Source of the DNA: Nyssa sinensis
Taxonomy: Eukaryota > Streptophyta > Magnoliopsida > Cornales > Nyssaceae
Direction of reading: 5' to 3'
Length of the DNA stretch: 64,000 nucleotides
Assembly (NCBI GenBank): GCA_008638375.1
Contig: CM018035.1
Coordinates: 32,658,807 to 32,722,806 of the forward strand
Shown here piece after piece: positions 1-11,528 of the stretch. Positions within the stretch are counted from its first letter, which is position 1. The number at the start of each line of letters is the position of its first letter. The notes under the pieces are model-generated. The model made no database searches. It saw only the letters and a program-made list of their open reading frames with translations, and had not been told where the DNA came from. The translations under genes and the position numbers were made by a program.

Positions 1-1029
1 GGAGACCGAGACGGCCTAGAAAACACCAAAACCGAGCCAGGTAGCCATTGATGACCTCGAATGTGCAGGTCTGAAACAACCCTCACCAAGTCGAATTCTA
101 TTAGTCTAAACCTGATTTAGAGGTCACAAGGATCCTAAATACCTAGGTGCGCGACCCAAACTCGCACGGGAAGGCCCTCGAATATGGAGTTGCAGGTTTC
201 GGCCATGAAACCCAACTCCCAAATGAGACTCCTAAATCACGATTTTTGAATGGGATAATGACCCCCACGATCGTACGGTTGGAACCAGCCACTAACCATC
301 AAATTTGATGGAGAGATGAACATGAAATAGGCGACTTACAGTCGCCATTATCAGAGCTCGAACTTGGCTTACACACTGTTTTGAGACTTGAAACTGATGC
401 CAAAATGTTGGCATGACATCCAGGAATCGATTGGAACCAGAAGCAGTGGGAAATCGTGGCCAAAATGTCCCGAAATTGAGAAATTGTGAAAACTGGAATT
501 TAGGGCAACAGTGGGTTATTTGATGAAGAAGACGACGAGTTGACGAGTCGACTCGTCCAACTCGCCTAAGCCCAGACGTGTCAACACAGACACGTGTCCA
601 CCTACGGCTAAGCCACCGCATTAGTGGAACGGTGGCGTTTTGGGGGAAACTGAATGGGTTTTTAAATTGAACTCCGGCCTGTTTGGCTCCTCGGATAATA
701 AATTAAAATCAGGATTCTAAGTTAACCTGATCACGGATGAGGCCCAAATCAGGATAACTGGGACATGTTATCCCGGTTTTACTGAAGACAGTGAACCGGT
801 TGGCTTTCTGAATTTTGGACCGGTTCAGCCAGTTGACCCCTGAACCGTTTGGTTTGAACCTTAATTTACTGAATTTACGTTTTGACCCCCCAAATGTTTC
901 TGAAAATTACGGATCCACCCCTACTGTTTGACAGAATTGCACAGTGTCCCAGACTGTTGAAAATTTATACATTTAAGCCCCTGCTAAATTAATTAAATAA
1001 TAAAATAATTATTTAATTAATTTATTAAA

Positions 1030-2200
1030 TTGGTAAAATTATGATTTTACCCCTGGACATTAAATATGTCAAACGGAGTCCAAATAAATTAAATAAATAG
1101 TGTATTTTCACTATTTCAAACATTCCAGACTCAATGGTACAGTCCGATTTTGGAAATACAGTACCGAAAAATACAGACTTGTAAGTGATAAATTACTGTA
1201 CTGCCCCTGATGGCACCAGACCCAAATAAAAATAAAAGACAGTCTATTCTGACTATGTCGGGCGTTCTGAACTCAACGGTGAGGTCCGTTTAACGAACTG
1301 GAGTCCCGAAAAATACAGACACATAAAGTGTAAATGACTGAATTGCCCCTAATGATTCCCAAGGTCAATTAAACATAACAGATAGTCCAACTTAATTATG
1401 TCGAACACTCTGGACCCAATGGTGAGGTCCATTTTATGAACTGACGTGCCGAAAAATATGACACGTGAAATTACCAAATTACCCCTGATACTGAACGAAG
1501 CCTAAATGAAGTCCGATTGGGACGAAATTGATAGCGATAGAAGCCCAGATACTGGTGAGACTGTAAACATGATTAAATAATGATTCGGAGTCAGAATCTT
1601 ACAAAACGTAAAATGACCAAAATACCCCTGAGCACAGTAAGTGCAAAGTAGAGGTCAAATAAAGGTCAAACTGATCTGATGAATTATCGTAAGTATAATT
1701 ATGGACACTGAAGGGCTACGTAAGACTCCGGAACTATCAACGCATAAAACGAGAAATGACCGATGTGTCCCGATGATCAAAAGCAGATACCAAACGAAGT
1801 CCAAAGGACTTAAGAATTTACATATGAGATATATGGGACATTCTGAGGACCACGACAGGGTCTGGGGTAAGAATGACAAATTACCATTTTGCCCCTAAGG
1901 CTAAGTAAGCCCTTAACTGATAGCGATTCAAGTCTAAAAGACTTAGAACTTCATGTATACGATATATGGGATATTCTAAGAACCACGACTGGGTCCGGGG
2001 CAAGAATGACAAAATTACCATTTTGCCCCTACGGTTAAAATAAGAACCTAACTGATACCGATTAGAGTCTAAAAGACGTAGAACTTTATATTTAAGATAT
2101 AAAGACTATTCGGAGGGCCTTGACAGGGCCCGGGGCAAGAGTGATAAAATGACCGTTTTGCCCCTAAGGTTGAAGAAGTGACTGACTGATAACGATTGAA
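1030..2200 (+). repeat. Degenerate 120-165 bp module array inside family-A LTR
   Basis: A block with a core close to AAATTACCAAATTRCCCCT recurs about eight times (cores near 1045, 1195, 1340, 1480, 1625, 1890, 2020 and 2155). In the first half each core is preceded by an ACTCAATGGTGAGGTCC-like stretch and GAAAAATA. Copies are diverged, so the array is old. The same module is present in LTR families B, C and E. Confidence 0.7.
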
Positions 2201-2857
2201 GTCTAAATGACTTGGGTTATAATCCTGATGACTGCTGAGCCTAATTTAAGAATAAAATAGCCCCGGGTGAAACCCGATGAGAGGGCGATAGGCTACTAGG
2301 CTATCTTAGATAAACCGATAGATACCTAAGATGACAAATGAGACCTGAATGGATGAGTTCTGATCTGTATATGATTGATGATTATTGTTCAGGATATACA
2401 TGGAGATGCCTGACGTATCTGGAGGTTATCGGATTGTTTGCGCAAGGAGATAACCGTAACAGTTTGTGAGTAACCTGGAACTTCTGACTTGGTGTATAAG
2501 TACACCGTCTAGTTACTGTATTTTGATTTACTGTACTGTTTTGTATACTGTACTGTCTGAATGCATACTTTTTTATACTGCATTACACGTAACATGATTT
2601 TGTACTGTCCTGCTCTCCTGTTCAGTTCGGGTCTGTCTTGTTCTGTTGTATGGTCTGTCCTGGTTTTATTCTGTACTGTTGCGTCTTGCGAGTAAACCTG
2701 ACTCCTGAATTGGTGTATAAGTTCTATCTAGATACTGTATTTTGAAGCACTGTACTGTTTTGAACGTTATACTGTTTAAAAGAAAAACATATATTTAAAG
2801 TAGCATATGCCTTGTCCTGATTGATATTGTACCAGTTTGTTCCGTCCTGTTCAATTC

Positions 2858-3720
2858 CGATATGTCTTGTTCTGATAGATGTATTGTTCCGTTTTGTTCC
2901 GACATGTTCAATTCCGATATGTCTTGTTCTGATAGATGTATTGTTCCGTTTTGTTCCGACATGTTCAGTTCCGATATGTCTTGTTCTGATAGATGTATTG
3001 TTCCGTTTTGTTCCGTCCTGTTCAGTTCCGATATGTCTTGTTCTGATAGATGTATTGTTCCGTTTTGTTCCGACATGTTCAGTTCCGATATGACTTGTCC
3101 TGATTGATATTGTTTCGTTTTGTTCCGTCATGTTTAGTTCCGATATGACTTGTCCTGATTGATATTGTTTCGTTTGTTTCCGTCATGTTCAGTTCCGATA
3201 TGACTTGTCCTGATTGATATTGTTTCGTTTTGTTCCGACATGTTCAGTTCCGATATGACTTGTCCTGATTGATATTGTTTCGTTTTGTTCCGTCATGTTT
3301 AGTTCCGATATGACTTGTCCTGATTGATATTGTTTCATTTGTTTCCGTCATATTCAGTTCCGATATGACTTGTCCTGATTGATATTGTTTCATTTTGTTC
3401 CGTCATGATCAGTTCCGATATGTCTTATCCTGACTGATATTGTTTCGTTTTGTTCCGTCATGTTTAGTTCCGATATGACTTGTCCTGATTGATATTGTTT
3501 CGTTTGTTTCCGTCATATTCAGTTCCGATATGACTTGTCCTGATTGATATTGTTTCATTTTGTTCCGTCATGTTCAGTTCCGATATGACTTGTCCTGATT
3601 GATATTGTTTCGTTTTGTTCCATCATGTTCAGTTCCGATATGACTTGTCCTGATTGATATTGTTTCGTTTTGTTCCGTCATGTTCAGTTCCGATATGACT
3701 TGACCTGATTGATATCGTAC
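2858..3720 (+). repeat. 55/57 bp minisatellite in family-A LTR
   Basis: About four head-to-tail units of 57 bp (2858-3085) are followed by about eleven units of 55 bp (3086-3720) containing GATATTGTTTCGTTTTGTTC and GTTCAGTTCCGATATG. Unit boundaries were counted from CGATATG at 2858, 2915, 2972, 3029, 3086 and 3141. A 55-57 bp period without interspersed unique spacers rules out a CRISPR array. Open frames through it on both strands are by-products of the repetition. Confidence 0.9.
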
Positions 3721-4972
3721 CGTTTTGATCCGCCATGTTCAGTTTCAATATGTCTTGTTCTGATTGATGTATTGCTCTGCTTTGTTCCATTATGATCCGT
3801 CCCGTAATGCCTCTGTCCTTGATTACGCCTGTGACTTGAACTAGTGTTTTGTTCCGTCTGATCCCGTTATGTACCGTCCGTTAATCATCTGTCTGTCTTG
3901 ATTGATATATGGTCCAGTTCCGTTATGATCTGTCTGAATTCTTGACTTGGTTTATAAGTTACTGCATAGATACTGTATTTTGATGCACTGTACGGTTTTA
4001 AAAGTTAAACTGTCTGAATGCATGTTTTTAAATGCAAACCTTATACTGTATTGTACGCGGCATGATTTTGTCCCGTCCTACTATTATTTTGTTCGGTCTG
4101 TCTTGTTTCGTTTTATGGTCTATCTGATTTTGTTCTGCTATGATGTGTCTGACTCTGGGTACCATTCTGATTATGAGCGGTCTGGTATAAGTAGGCTTGA
4201 TTACGTGCCTAATTGATATACTATTGTTATGCTCTGTTATGTTCCGCCCAGTACTGATCTGTTCTGATATTTGAATTAATTGCCTATACTCTCATTGATA
4301 TTGGCATCATGCACTGTTCCGTCTGTCCTGATTTGTTGTTCCGTTTAGTTCAGTCCTGCTTTATTCTACTAAAACTGCATTTAAAGTAGATTTATAAAAC
4401 TGCTATTCCAGAAATAACTGAACTACCCTTGTGCTTTGTAAACAAGAAATGGTTTTGAAACCCTTGACAGGGAACCTGTGTTACTCATTGGGCTTTTCGA
4501 AGCTCACCCCATTCCCTAACATTTTTCAGGAATGATATTCGTTGGATCTGATGGCACTGATCTGTGGAGACTGGATTACTGAGGATTGAATCTGTTTAAT
4601 CAGGTGAGTGATGTAATACGACTGACTTGACTGATAAGTACTAGATATAGACATGGCTCATGGATTTAAACGGTACTCTAGAGATTATAGTTCCGCTCTG
4701 TTGTTATATGTCGGATTATAGATATGCTCTGAGGTTAGAATTGTTAGCTGTTGGATTTTAGACTTGCTCTGTGTGATACATATCCTACGGTGGATACATG
4801 AGTTGCATTCCCTTGACAATAAAAAAAAAAAGTTTTAAATTCCGCTGCATCTAACCCTACAGTCGGAGTGCAATTCACTGGAAAGTTCAGAAATTGCCTT
4901 CGGTTGGTCGCGTGGCGGCTGACTGGCATCACGTCCTCGACATCCGCGTAGGGTGGGGTTCGGGTCGTGACA

Positions 4973-5502
4973 GTAGCCGCTCCGATGCTTAAGTAAACTG
5001 AATTGAAAGATTGTATTGAAAGCTAAAGAATAAGCATAAAAATAAAGCGTACCTTTAGGGTTTAATTTATAGATCGTGGCCTTTCCTAAGTTGATTAGGA
5101 TTCGGAGCCATGAATATAGGGATTTGATCATCGGAGATTGTAGTTACCTTGTGGAGTATTGTATCGTAAGATAGAGATAATCATAGATAGTAGTTTTCTT
5201 GTTGAAGACTGTTTCCGTGTTGAAGACTGTTTTCTTATTCCCTGCTTGGCAGTTGCTAAGATCATAAGGTCGGAACCATACGAAATACTGAGTGAATATT
5301 GCCCAGAGCATAAGGTCTGGAGGATATGTACATAAGAATGCCCTGGAGGCTCCGCCTGTTCTGTATGATCGAGTTTATCGGCTCTGTAGTATATGTATAT
5401 GAGAATGCCCTGAAAGCTGTGACTGCTCTGTATGACCGAGTTTATCGGCTCTGTAAGCACACGTATCTCAAGGTGATTGGTGTGTCTGTTTGTGGTATAT
5501 CA
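4973..5502 (-). mobile_element. Tat-type LTR fragment, minus strand
   Basis: The reverse complement starts TGATATACCACAAA at 5502, the same start as the Tat 3' LTR at 41161, and shares the TATA region and CTTAGGAAAG block. Its first 200 bp differ and contain a tandem duplication of about 66 bp around TCTGTATGAYCGAGTTTATC (5365-5455). It is therefore a relative of, not identical to, the 5503/41161 LTR. Its other end is interrupted by the family-A LTR at 4972 and lies outside the window. It meets the plus-strand Tat LTR head to head at 5502/5503. Confidence 0.75.
5064..5072 (-). promoter_or_regulatory. Probable LTR TATA box (minus strand)
   Basis: CTATAAATT on the minus strand lies in a conserved block just downstream of the CTTAGGAAAG stretch. 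The equivalent site occurs in both plus-strand Tat LTRs, which supports a core promoter role. No transcript evidence is available. Confidence 0.4.
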
Positions 5503-5941
5503 GGTACTTAACCTTCATAACTCACAAGTCTGAGCACAAGGCCTTCAGAGCTTCCCTCAGGGTTCAGAGTTCGTCACCGCCTTAAACATCTTGCCGAGCA
5601 AAGGATAAGGAAATAGTCTTCAATAAGGAAACTGCCACTCACGGATATCTTTCAAGCGCAGTATCCAACATGGTAATTGCTATTCTCTAATGACCAAATC
5701 CTTACTTCTATGGCTTCAAATCCTAATCAACTTAGGAAAGCCACAACCTATAAATTAAACCCTAAAGGTACGCTTTATTTTCATGCTCATTCTTTGGTTT
5801 ACATCACAGTCTTTCAATTCAGTTTATTGACTTAAGCAACGGAGCGGCTACCGCCGGAGCCAATCCGGTGGCCCTCTAATCCTTTTCTTTGAGTGTTTCT
5901 CAAGCGGTGGAGTTCAGAGCCCCTACCGACCAAAAAGTGCA
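5503..5941 (+). mobile_element. Tat element 5' LTR, 5' truncated
   Basis: It matches 41227-41664 end to end with the same length within 1 bp. The first 66 bp present in the 3' LTR are absent because the minus-strand Tat LTR adjoins at 5502. In the first 133 bp I count 12 differences from the 3' LTR, nearly all transitions, so the element is old. A CTATAAATT TATA-like box is at 5748-5756. The LTR end is set at TGCA (5941), but it could be 4 bp further on because both copies share GC after it. Confidence 0.8.
5748..5756 (+). promoter_or_regulatory. Probable TATA box of Tat 5' LTR
   Basis: CTATAAATT is conserved at the equivalent place in the 3' LTR (41472-41480) and in the minus-strand relative (5064-5072). 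It is the best core-promoter candidate for the element. Confidence 0.4.
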
Positions 5942-5995
5942 GCGACCATGGCTCCCACTCTCCGACCGAGAAAGAATGCTCAAAATCCTTAAAAC
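5942..5995 (+). other. Tat 5' leader remnant with possible primer-binding site
   Basis: This short stretch between the LTR end and the family-A insertion contains TGGCTCCCACTCTCC (from about 5949), a position and TGG start suitable for a tRNA primer-binding site. I could not assign the tRNA. The leader resumes after the insertion at 11473, giving only about 100 bp between LTR and the first gag ATG. Confidence 0.35.
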
Positions 5996-6774
5996 TGTCA
6001 CATCTCGAACCCCACCCTACGCGGATGTTGAGGACTTGATGCCAGTTAGCCGCTTTGCCGATTTGTCGACCGACAATGCAACCAACCAAAGGTAAATTTC
6101 TGAACTTACCGATGAATTGCATTCCAAATATAGGGTCAGAGCAGCGGAATTTAAAACTTTTTGTCTCGGGAATGCAACTCATCTATGTACCATAGAGGTA
6201 TGTACCACAGAGTAAGTCTAAAACCAGATAGCTAATAACTCTAACCACAGAGCATGTCTATAATCAGACATATAACACAGAGCATATCTAATCTCTCTAA
6301 AGTACCATTACCATGAGCCATGTCTTAGCATATCAGTAAATTTAATCATATCATAACACTCACCTGAATAACCAAATTCAGTCCATAAGAATACAAGTCT
6401 CCCCAAATCAGTGCCATCAGATCCTTTACTTGGAATGCCACTCGACCTATCCATGTCATATCATAGTGCCTTCTAATCCAATGGAGATAAATCTTGAAAA
6501 ATGTTAGGATAATGGGGTGAGCATAAAAAAGCCCTGTGAGTAACACAAGTTCCCTGTCATGGGTTTCAAAAACTAGTTCTTGCTTACAAAGCACATGGAG
6601 GGTTTAGTTATTTCAGAAAGTAGCAGTTTAATAAATCCACTTAATATAGTTAAGTAGAATAAAACAGAACTGAACCAAACAGTACAAATAGATCAGAACA
6701 GAATATAACATAACATAACAAATTAGAATCAAAACTAGTAAACGATGTCAATATATTAATCAGAGACACAAGGC

Positions 6775-7600
6775 ATATCATCGACGGAACGGAACATAAC
6801 AGAATTGAGCAGAAACAATATATCAATTAGAGACATAGGCATATCATCAACGGAACGGAACATAACGAAATTGAGCATATCAATATATCAATTAGAGACA
6901 CAGGCATATCATCAACGGAAGGGAACATAAAAAAATTGAGCGAAAACAATATATCAATCAGAGACACAGGCATATCATCAATGGAACAGAACATAATGGA
7001 ATTGAGCGAAAACAATATATTAATCAGAGACACATGCATATCATCAACGGAATGGAACATAACGGAATTGAGCGGAAATAATATATCAATCAGAGACACA
7101 AGCATATCATTAACGAAACGGAACATAACGGAATTGAGCGAAAATAATATATCAATCAGAGACACAAGCATATCGTTAACGAATAGAACAGGTCAGTATT
7201 GAGCGAAATAGAACAGAACAACAGGACAAGACGTTAATTAGGCAGGACATAATTATCAATCAGAGACATAGGTATATCATCAACGGAACGGAACATAACA
7301 GAATTCAGTGGAAACAATATATCAATCAGAGACACAGGCATATCATCAACGGAACGGATCATAACAGAATTGAGCGAAAACAATATATCAATCAAAGACA
7401 CAGACATATCATCACCAGAACGAAACATAACAGAATTGAGCAGAAACAATATATCAATCAAAGACATTGGCATATCATCACCGGAATGGAACATAACCGA
7501 ATTGAGCGGAAACAATATATCAATCAAAGACACAGGCATATCATCAATGGAACGGAACATAACGAAATTGGGTATATCAATCAGGGACATAGGCATATCA
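6775..7600 (-). repeat. 66 bp minisatellite in family-A solo LTR
   Basis: About a dozen tandem units of 66 bp contain GGCATATCATCAACGGAACG and AACAATATATCAATCAGAGA, in two blocks separated by a non-repeat spacer near 7200-7255. Starts at 6903 and 6969 give the period. The unit is recognisably the reverse complement of the 55-57 bp unit at 2858-3720 with extra bases, so the two copies of the LTR expanded differently. Confidence 0.88.
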
Positions 7601-10600
7601 TTAACGAATAGAACAGGCCAGTATTGAGCGGAACAGGACAAAACAAAATAGGACAAGACGCTAATTAGGCGGGACAAAACAAAATCATGCCACGTGTAAT
7701 GCAGTACAAAAGGGTATGCATTTAAGTATACGCATTTAAACCGTATAGCATATAAAACGGTGCAGTGTATGAAGATACAATATCTAGACAGTGTAACTTA
7801 TACACCAAGTCAGAAGTTTCAAGTTACTCACAAACTGTTCGTATAAATCAAAGAATAGAACATGTCAATATTGAGTGGAACAGAACAAAATAGAACAGGA
7901 CAAGACGCTAATTAGGCAGGACATAATAGAACAGAAGTGCAAGATAGAACAAAATCATGCCACGTGTAATGTAGTACAAAAGGGTATGCATTCAAACAGT
8001 ATGGCATATAAAATGGTACAGTGTATGAAGATACAATATCTAGACAGTGTAACTTATACACCAAGTTAGAAGTTCCAAGTTCCTCACAAACTTTTATGCT
8101 TATATCCATTTATAGATGTCCTCTAGATATCATCTCAGGCACATCCTTGCATATCCTGAACAATTATCATTAATCACAGACAGATCAGAATTTAACCATT
8201 CATGACTTATTCATCATCTTAGATGTCTATCAGATTACCTAAGATAGCTTAATAGCCTATTTCCCTCTCATTGGGTTTCGTCCGAGGCTATTTCATTCTT
8301 TAATTAGGCTTAGTAGTTATCAGGATTATAATCTAAGTCATTTAGACTTCAATTGTTATCAGTTAAGTACTTATTCAACCTTAGGGGCAAAATGGTAATT
8401 TCACCATTCTTGCCCCGAACCTTGTCGTGGTCCTCAGAATAATCCCCATATCTTAAATATAAAGTTCTAAGTCTTTTGGACTCAAATCGTTATCAGTTAA
8501 GTACTTATTTAACCTTAGGGGTAAAATGGTAATTTTACCATTCTTGTTCCGGACCCTGTCGTGGTCCTCAGAATAATCCATATATCTCTTATGTAAATTT
8601 TTAAGTCTTTTGGACTTCAATTGGTATCTGCTTTTGATCATCAGGACACATCAGTCATTTCTCATTTTATACATTGATTGTTCCAGAATCTTATTCAGCC
8701 CTTCGACTTTCATAATTATGCTTATGAAAATTTATCAGATCAGATTGGCCTTTATTCGGTCTCTATTTTGCACTTACTATGCTCAGGAGCATTTTGGTCA
8801 TTTTACGTTTCGTGAAATTTTGACCCTGATTCGTCATTTAATCATGTGTACAGTTTCACGAGTGTCTGGGCTTCTATCGGTATTAATTTCCTCCCAATCG
8901 AACTTCATTTAGACTTCATATAGCATTAGGGGCATTTTGGTAATTTCACATGTTGTATGGCTAAACTTTTCGGGACCTCAGTTCATAAATATACCTCACC
9001 ATTAGGTCCAGAGTGTCCGACATAGTTAGATTGGACTATCTTTTGTGTTTATTTGGCCCTGGGTATCATTAGGGGCAATTCAGTCATTTACCATTTGCGT
9101 TTCAGTATTTTTCTGAACTTGGTTTCACAAATCGGACTCCACCGTTGAGTCCAGAATGCCCAACATAACCAAAATGGACTATCTTTTATTTTTATTTGGC
9201 CCTAGGTATCATCAAGGGCAATACAGTCATTTACTATTTACGTGTCTTTATTTTTCGGGACTTAATTTCCCAAATCGGACTCCACCATTGAGCTCGGAAT
9301 GCCTGAATTAGTAGAAATACACTATTCATTTATTTATTTTGGGCTTCGTTTGACTTACTTGGTGTCCAAGGGTAAAATAGTTATTTTACCCAATTAATAA
9401 AATAATTATTTAATTATTTTTCAGGGGCTTATATGCATTAATTTTTCAGAAGCTGGGCCAGAATATAATTTTGCAGAACAGTTGGGGTCAAAGTATAATT
9501 TACTAAACTTCTAGTTTTATTCATTTCAATAAACTCATTGAACCACTAGGTTTACTTTAGTAAACCCTAGACCGAACCCAACGACCCCTGAACCAGCCGG
9601 TTCAGGTCAGTTCAGAGAACCGGTACAACATATCCTAGTTATTCACCTTATTCACGGTCTGCGTTATCCCCATTCCTAATTCCAATTTCATATAGCTGTA
9701 ACCAAACGGGCCAACTTCAGTTTTTAATTTAAACCCAACAACGCCATTTCATTAATGCAGTGGCTTGCCCACGGTTCAACACGTGTCTGAGTCAACACGG
9801 TGGGTTTGGTCGAGTTGGACGAGTCGACTCAACGACTCGTCGTCTTCTCCATCGCGTAGGGCTACTGTTGCCCTAATTTTCGTTTTCAAATTCCTCCAAT
9901 TTTGTGCATTTCAAGGCTGATTTGATCTCTGTTTTCAGGTGGTATGGGCTACTGAATGTTTAAGAAACATTTTGGCATTCATTTTAAGCCTCGAATTAAG
10001 CTCGAGAAGCCATGGTGGGTTGGATAGTCGTGACCTGCAACTAGCTTGTACGCGCTCATTTCTGACCCAAATCTTATGGGGTTTCTTCAGTTGGGTTCTA
10101 TTCTTCATGGGGTTCAAGCCCCCATTTTTAAAATCAGGTTTACAGCAAAATTTGTGAGGTTGGGTTTCAAAACCCGAACATGTAACTCAGGTTTAAGGTT
10201 CATTTTTAAGCTATTTGATTTGGTTTTCGTTGCAGTGCAAACCTCACATCACCTAGGTCAGGTCTAAGCAAGCCAAAATCAGTTTGGCTAGGGTTGAATC
10301 AGACCTACTCCAATAAAGGTCATCAATGGCGGTTTCTCACTGGTTTATGCATTTCGAGCTTCCTAGGCTCTCCTAAATTGCTTAAAACCGTCCCTTTAGT
10401 GTCAATTTAACACATGCATACAGTCTAGACACCAATTAAAATTGAAACAGTGAAAGAAAAATAAAAAGGAAATTTTAAAGTTTTGGGTGCCTTATACCTT
10501 AGATCAGGCCTCTTCCTTATCCTAGTCTCAAGGTGAGATTCTTGGTTGTTGCCTCAGTTCAGTCGGGTACCTCTCAGTCTATTCTCTTTTGTGCACCTCT

Positions 10601-11033
10601 AATGGAAACACCATGCACACACAATATCACACACAAGCCCTCACTTTCTCTCTTTAGACTCTCTCTCTAACTCACTCTCTCACTCAGCCTACAAAAAGTC
10701 TGATCTTTGATTTCTGAATATACAACACACATACTTGAAACATTTCAAAGATGTGTAACTACATATGTAATTGCTCACCTGTACATATGCATATATGCAT
10801 ACACTTGTAGGGTCCAAGTGTAATGCTATAGGCTAGGGTAGAGGGTGATGTGGGCTGATACGAAGAGGATCAGTGGATTATGAGGGTTTGCATGTATGGC
10901 CATTGGCCAATTTGGGAGGTGGCCTTGGTTGACTTAAGCTTATATACAATTCTGTTGTATATTTAGGCATAAAGTTGTTGGCAGCCCACTTGGTAAATTT
11001 TTGGGTGCCATAAGTTTCCCTCACTTGGTCAAG

Positions 11034-11044
11034 GGTTCAAATCC
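11034..11044 (+). other. tRNA-like B-box sequence in family-A LTR
   Basis: GGTTCAAATCC fits the RNA polymerase III B-box consensus GGTTCRANNCC, and a loose A-box-like stretch (TGGCAGCCCACTTGG, near 10979) lies upstream. It is antisense to the LTR, as are the better examples in family B. There is no folded tRNA here; a relic or chance match is possible. Confidence 0.35.
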
Positions 11045-11528
11045 CCTTGGCCTCATTTTTGGGCATTTTCCCCCCATTTGGGCTTATGCCTTGTTTGGTT
11101 GGTGCATAATTTTGTTTTGGCTATTTCCATTATATTTTCTTTTCCAGTGCTCTTTTTACGAAGTGGTTTCTTCTGGTGGCTTCCTATCTCGGTTAGCCTC
11201 GATGTCAAAGGTCTCGTGTTAGTTATTATTTATTTGTGGCCGTCATAGTTCGCTAATTCGAGTTTTCACAGTGTAAAAATGACATCATTTCACCTAATTA
11301 ATTGGTAATTAGGTTCGGGTATCACACCCTCCTCTCTTGACGTGTTTAATTATTTTATTGGTCTCTCGTGATCGTCGAGAGGTTCCCGATTAACTGTCTT
11401 AATTATTCTTTATGTCGGTTCTGATTAATAATTAGCAAACTAATTATTAATTAATCAGGTCGGGGTGTTAAAAAAACCCTCAACCCCGGCCTCCTACCGG
11501 ACGAGGAAGGGGACGAACAACTGATACC

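Larger units (their letters stand above)
1..4972 (+). mobile_element. Family-A long LTR, left end cut by window
   Basis: This is the 3' nine-tenths of a long Ty3/gypsy-type LTR. It ends in CGGGTCGTGACA at 4972, the terminus shared by the long LTRs of this window. Reverse-complement alignment by eye to 5996-11472 shows the same family: the CCATTGATGACC stretch near 45 matches the one near 10325, so about 1.1 kb of the LTR start lies left of the window. It is not followed by a primer-binding site but directly by minus-strand Tat-type LTR sequence, so it is most likely a solo LTR inserted there. The right duplication would be GTAGC (4973-4977); the left one is not visible. It holds a module array at 1030-2200 and a minisatellite at 2858-3720. 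No coding region is credible. Confidence 0.8.
5996..11472 (-). mobile_element. Family-A solo LTR, minus strand, TSD AAAAC
   Basis: Left end TGTCACATCTCGAACCCCAC is the reverse complement of the LTR 3' end. The right end GGTCGGGGTGTTAAA is the reverse complement of a TGTAACACCCCGACC-type start with one changed base. Target-site duplications AAAAC flank it (5991-5995 and 11473-11477), and host Tat leader sequence continues across. At about 5.5 kb this is a very long solo LTR with no internal region. It carries the counterpart of the minisatellite (6775-7600), the module array (about 8370-9380), a CT/CA-rich tract (10610-10690) and a tRNA-like B box (11034-11044). Nothing coding is convincing. 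Confidence 0.9.

Noticed and set aside
2724..3131. Long overlapping open frames on both strands with repeated peptide units
   Set aside because: They exist only because the 55-57 bp minisatellite lacks stops in some frames; no family resemblance and both strands are equally open.
2858..3720. Regular repeats considered as a CRISPR array
   Set aside because: Units are head to tail without unique spacers, in a plant retroelement LTR.
6827..7677. Open frames of 85-147 codons with repeated MPVSLIDILF-like units
   Set aside because: By-product of the 66 bp minisatellite in the family-A LTR; both strands open.
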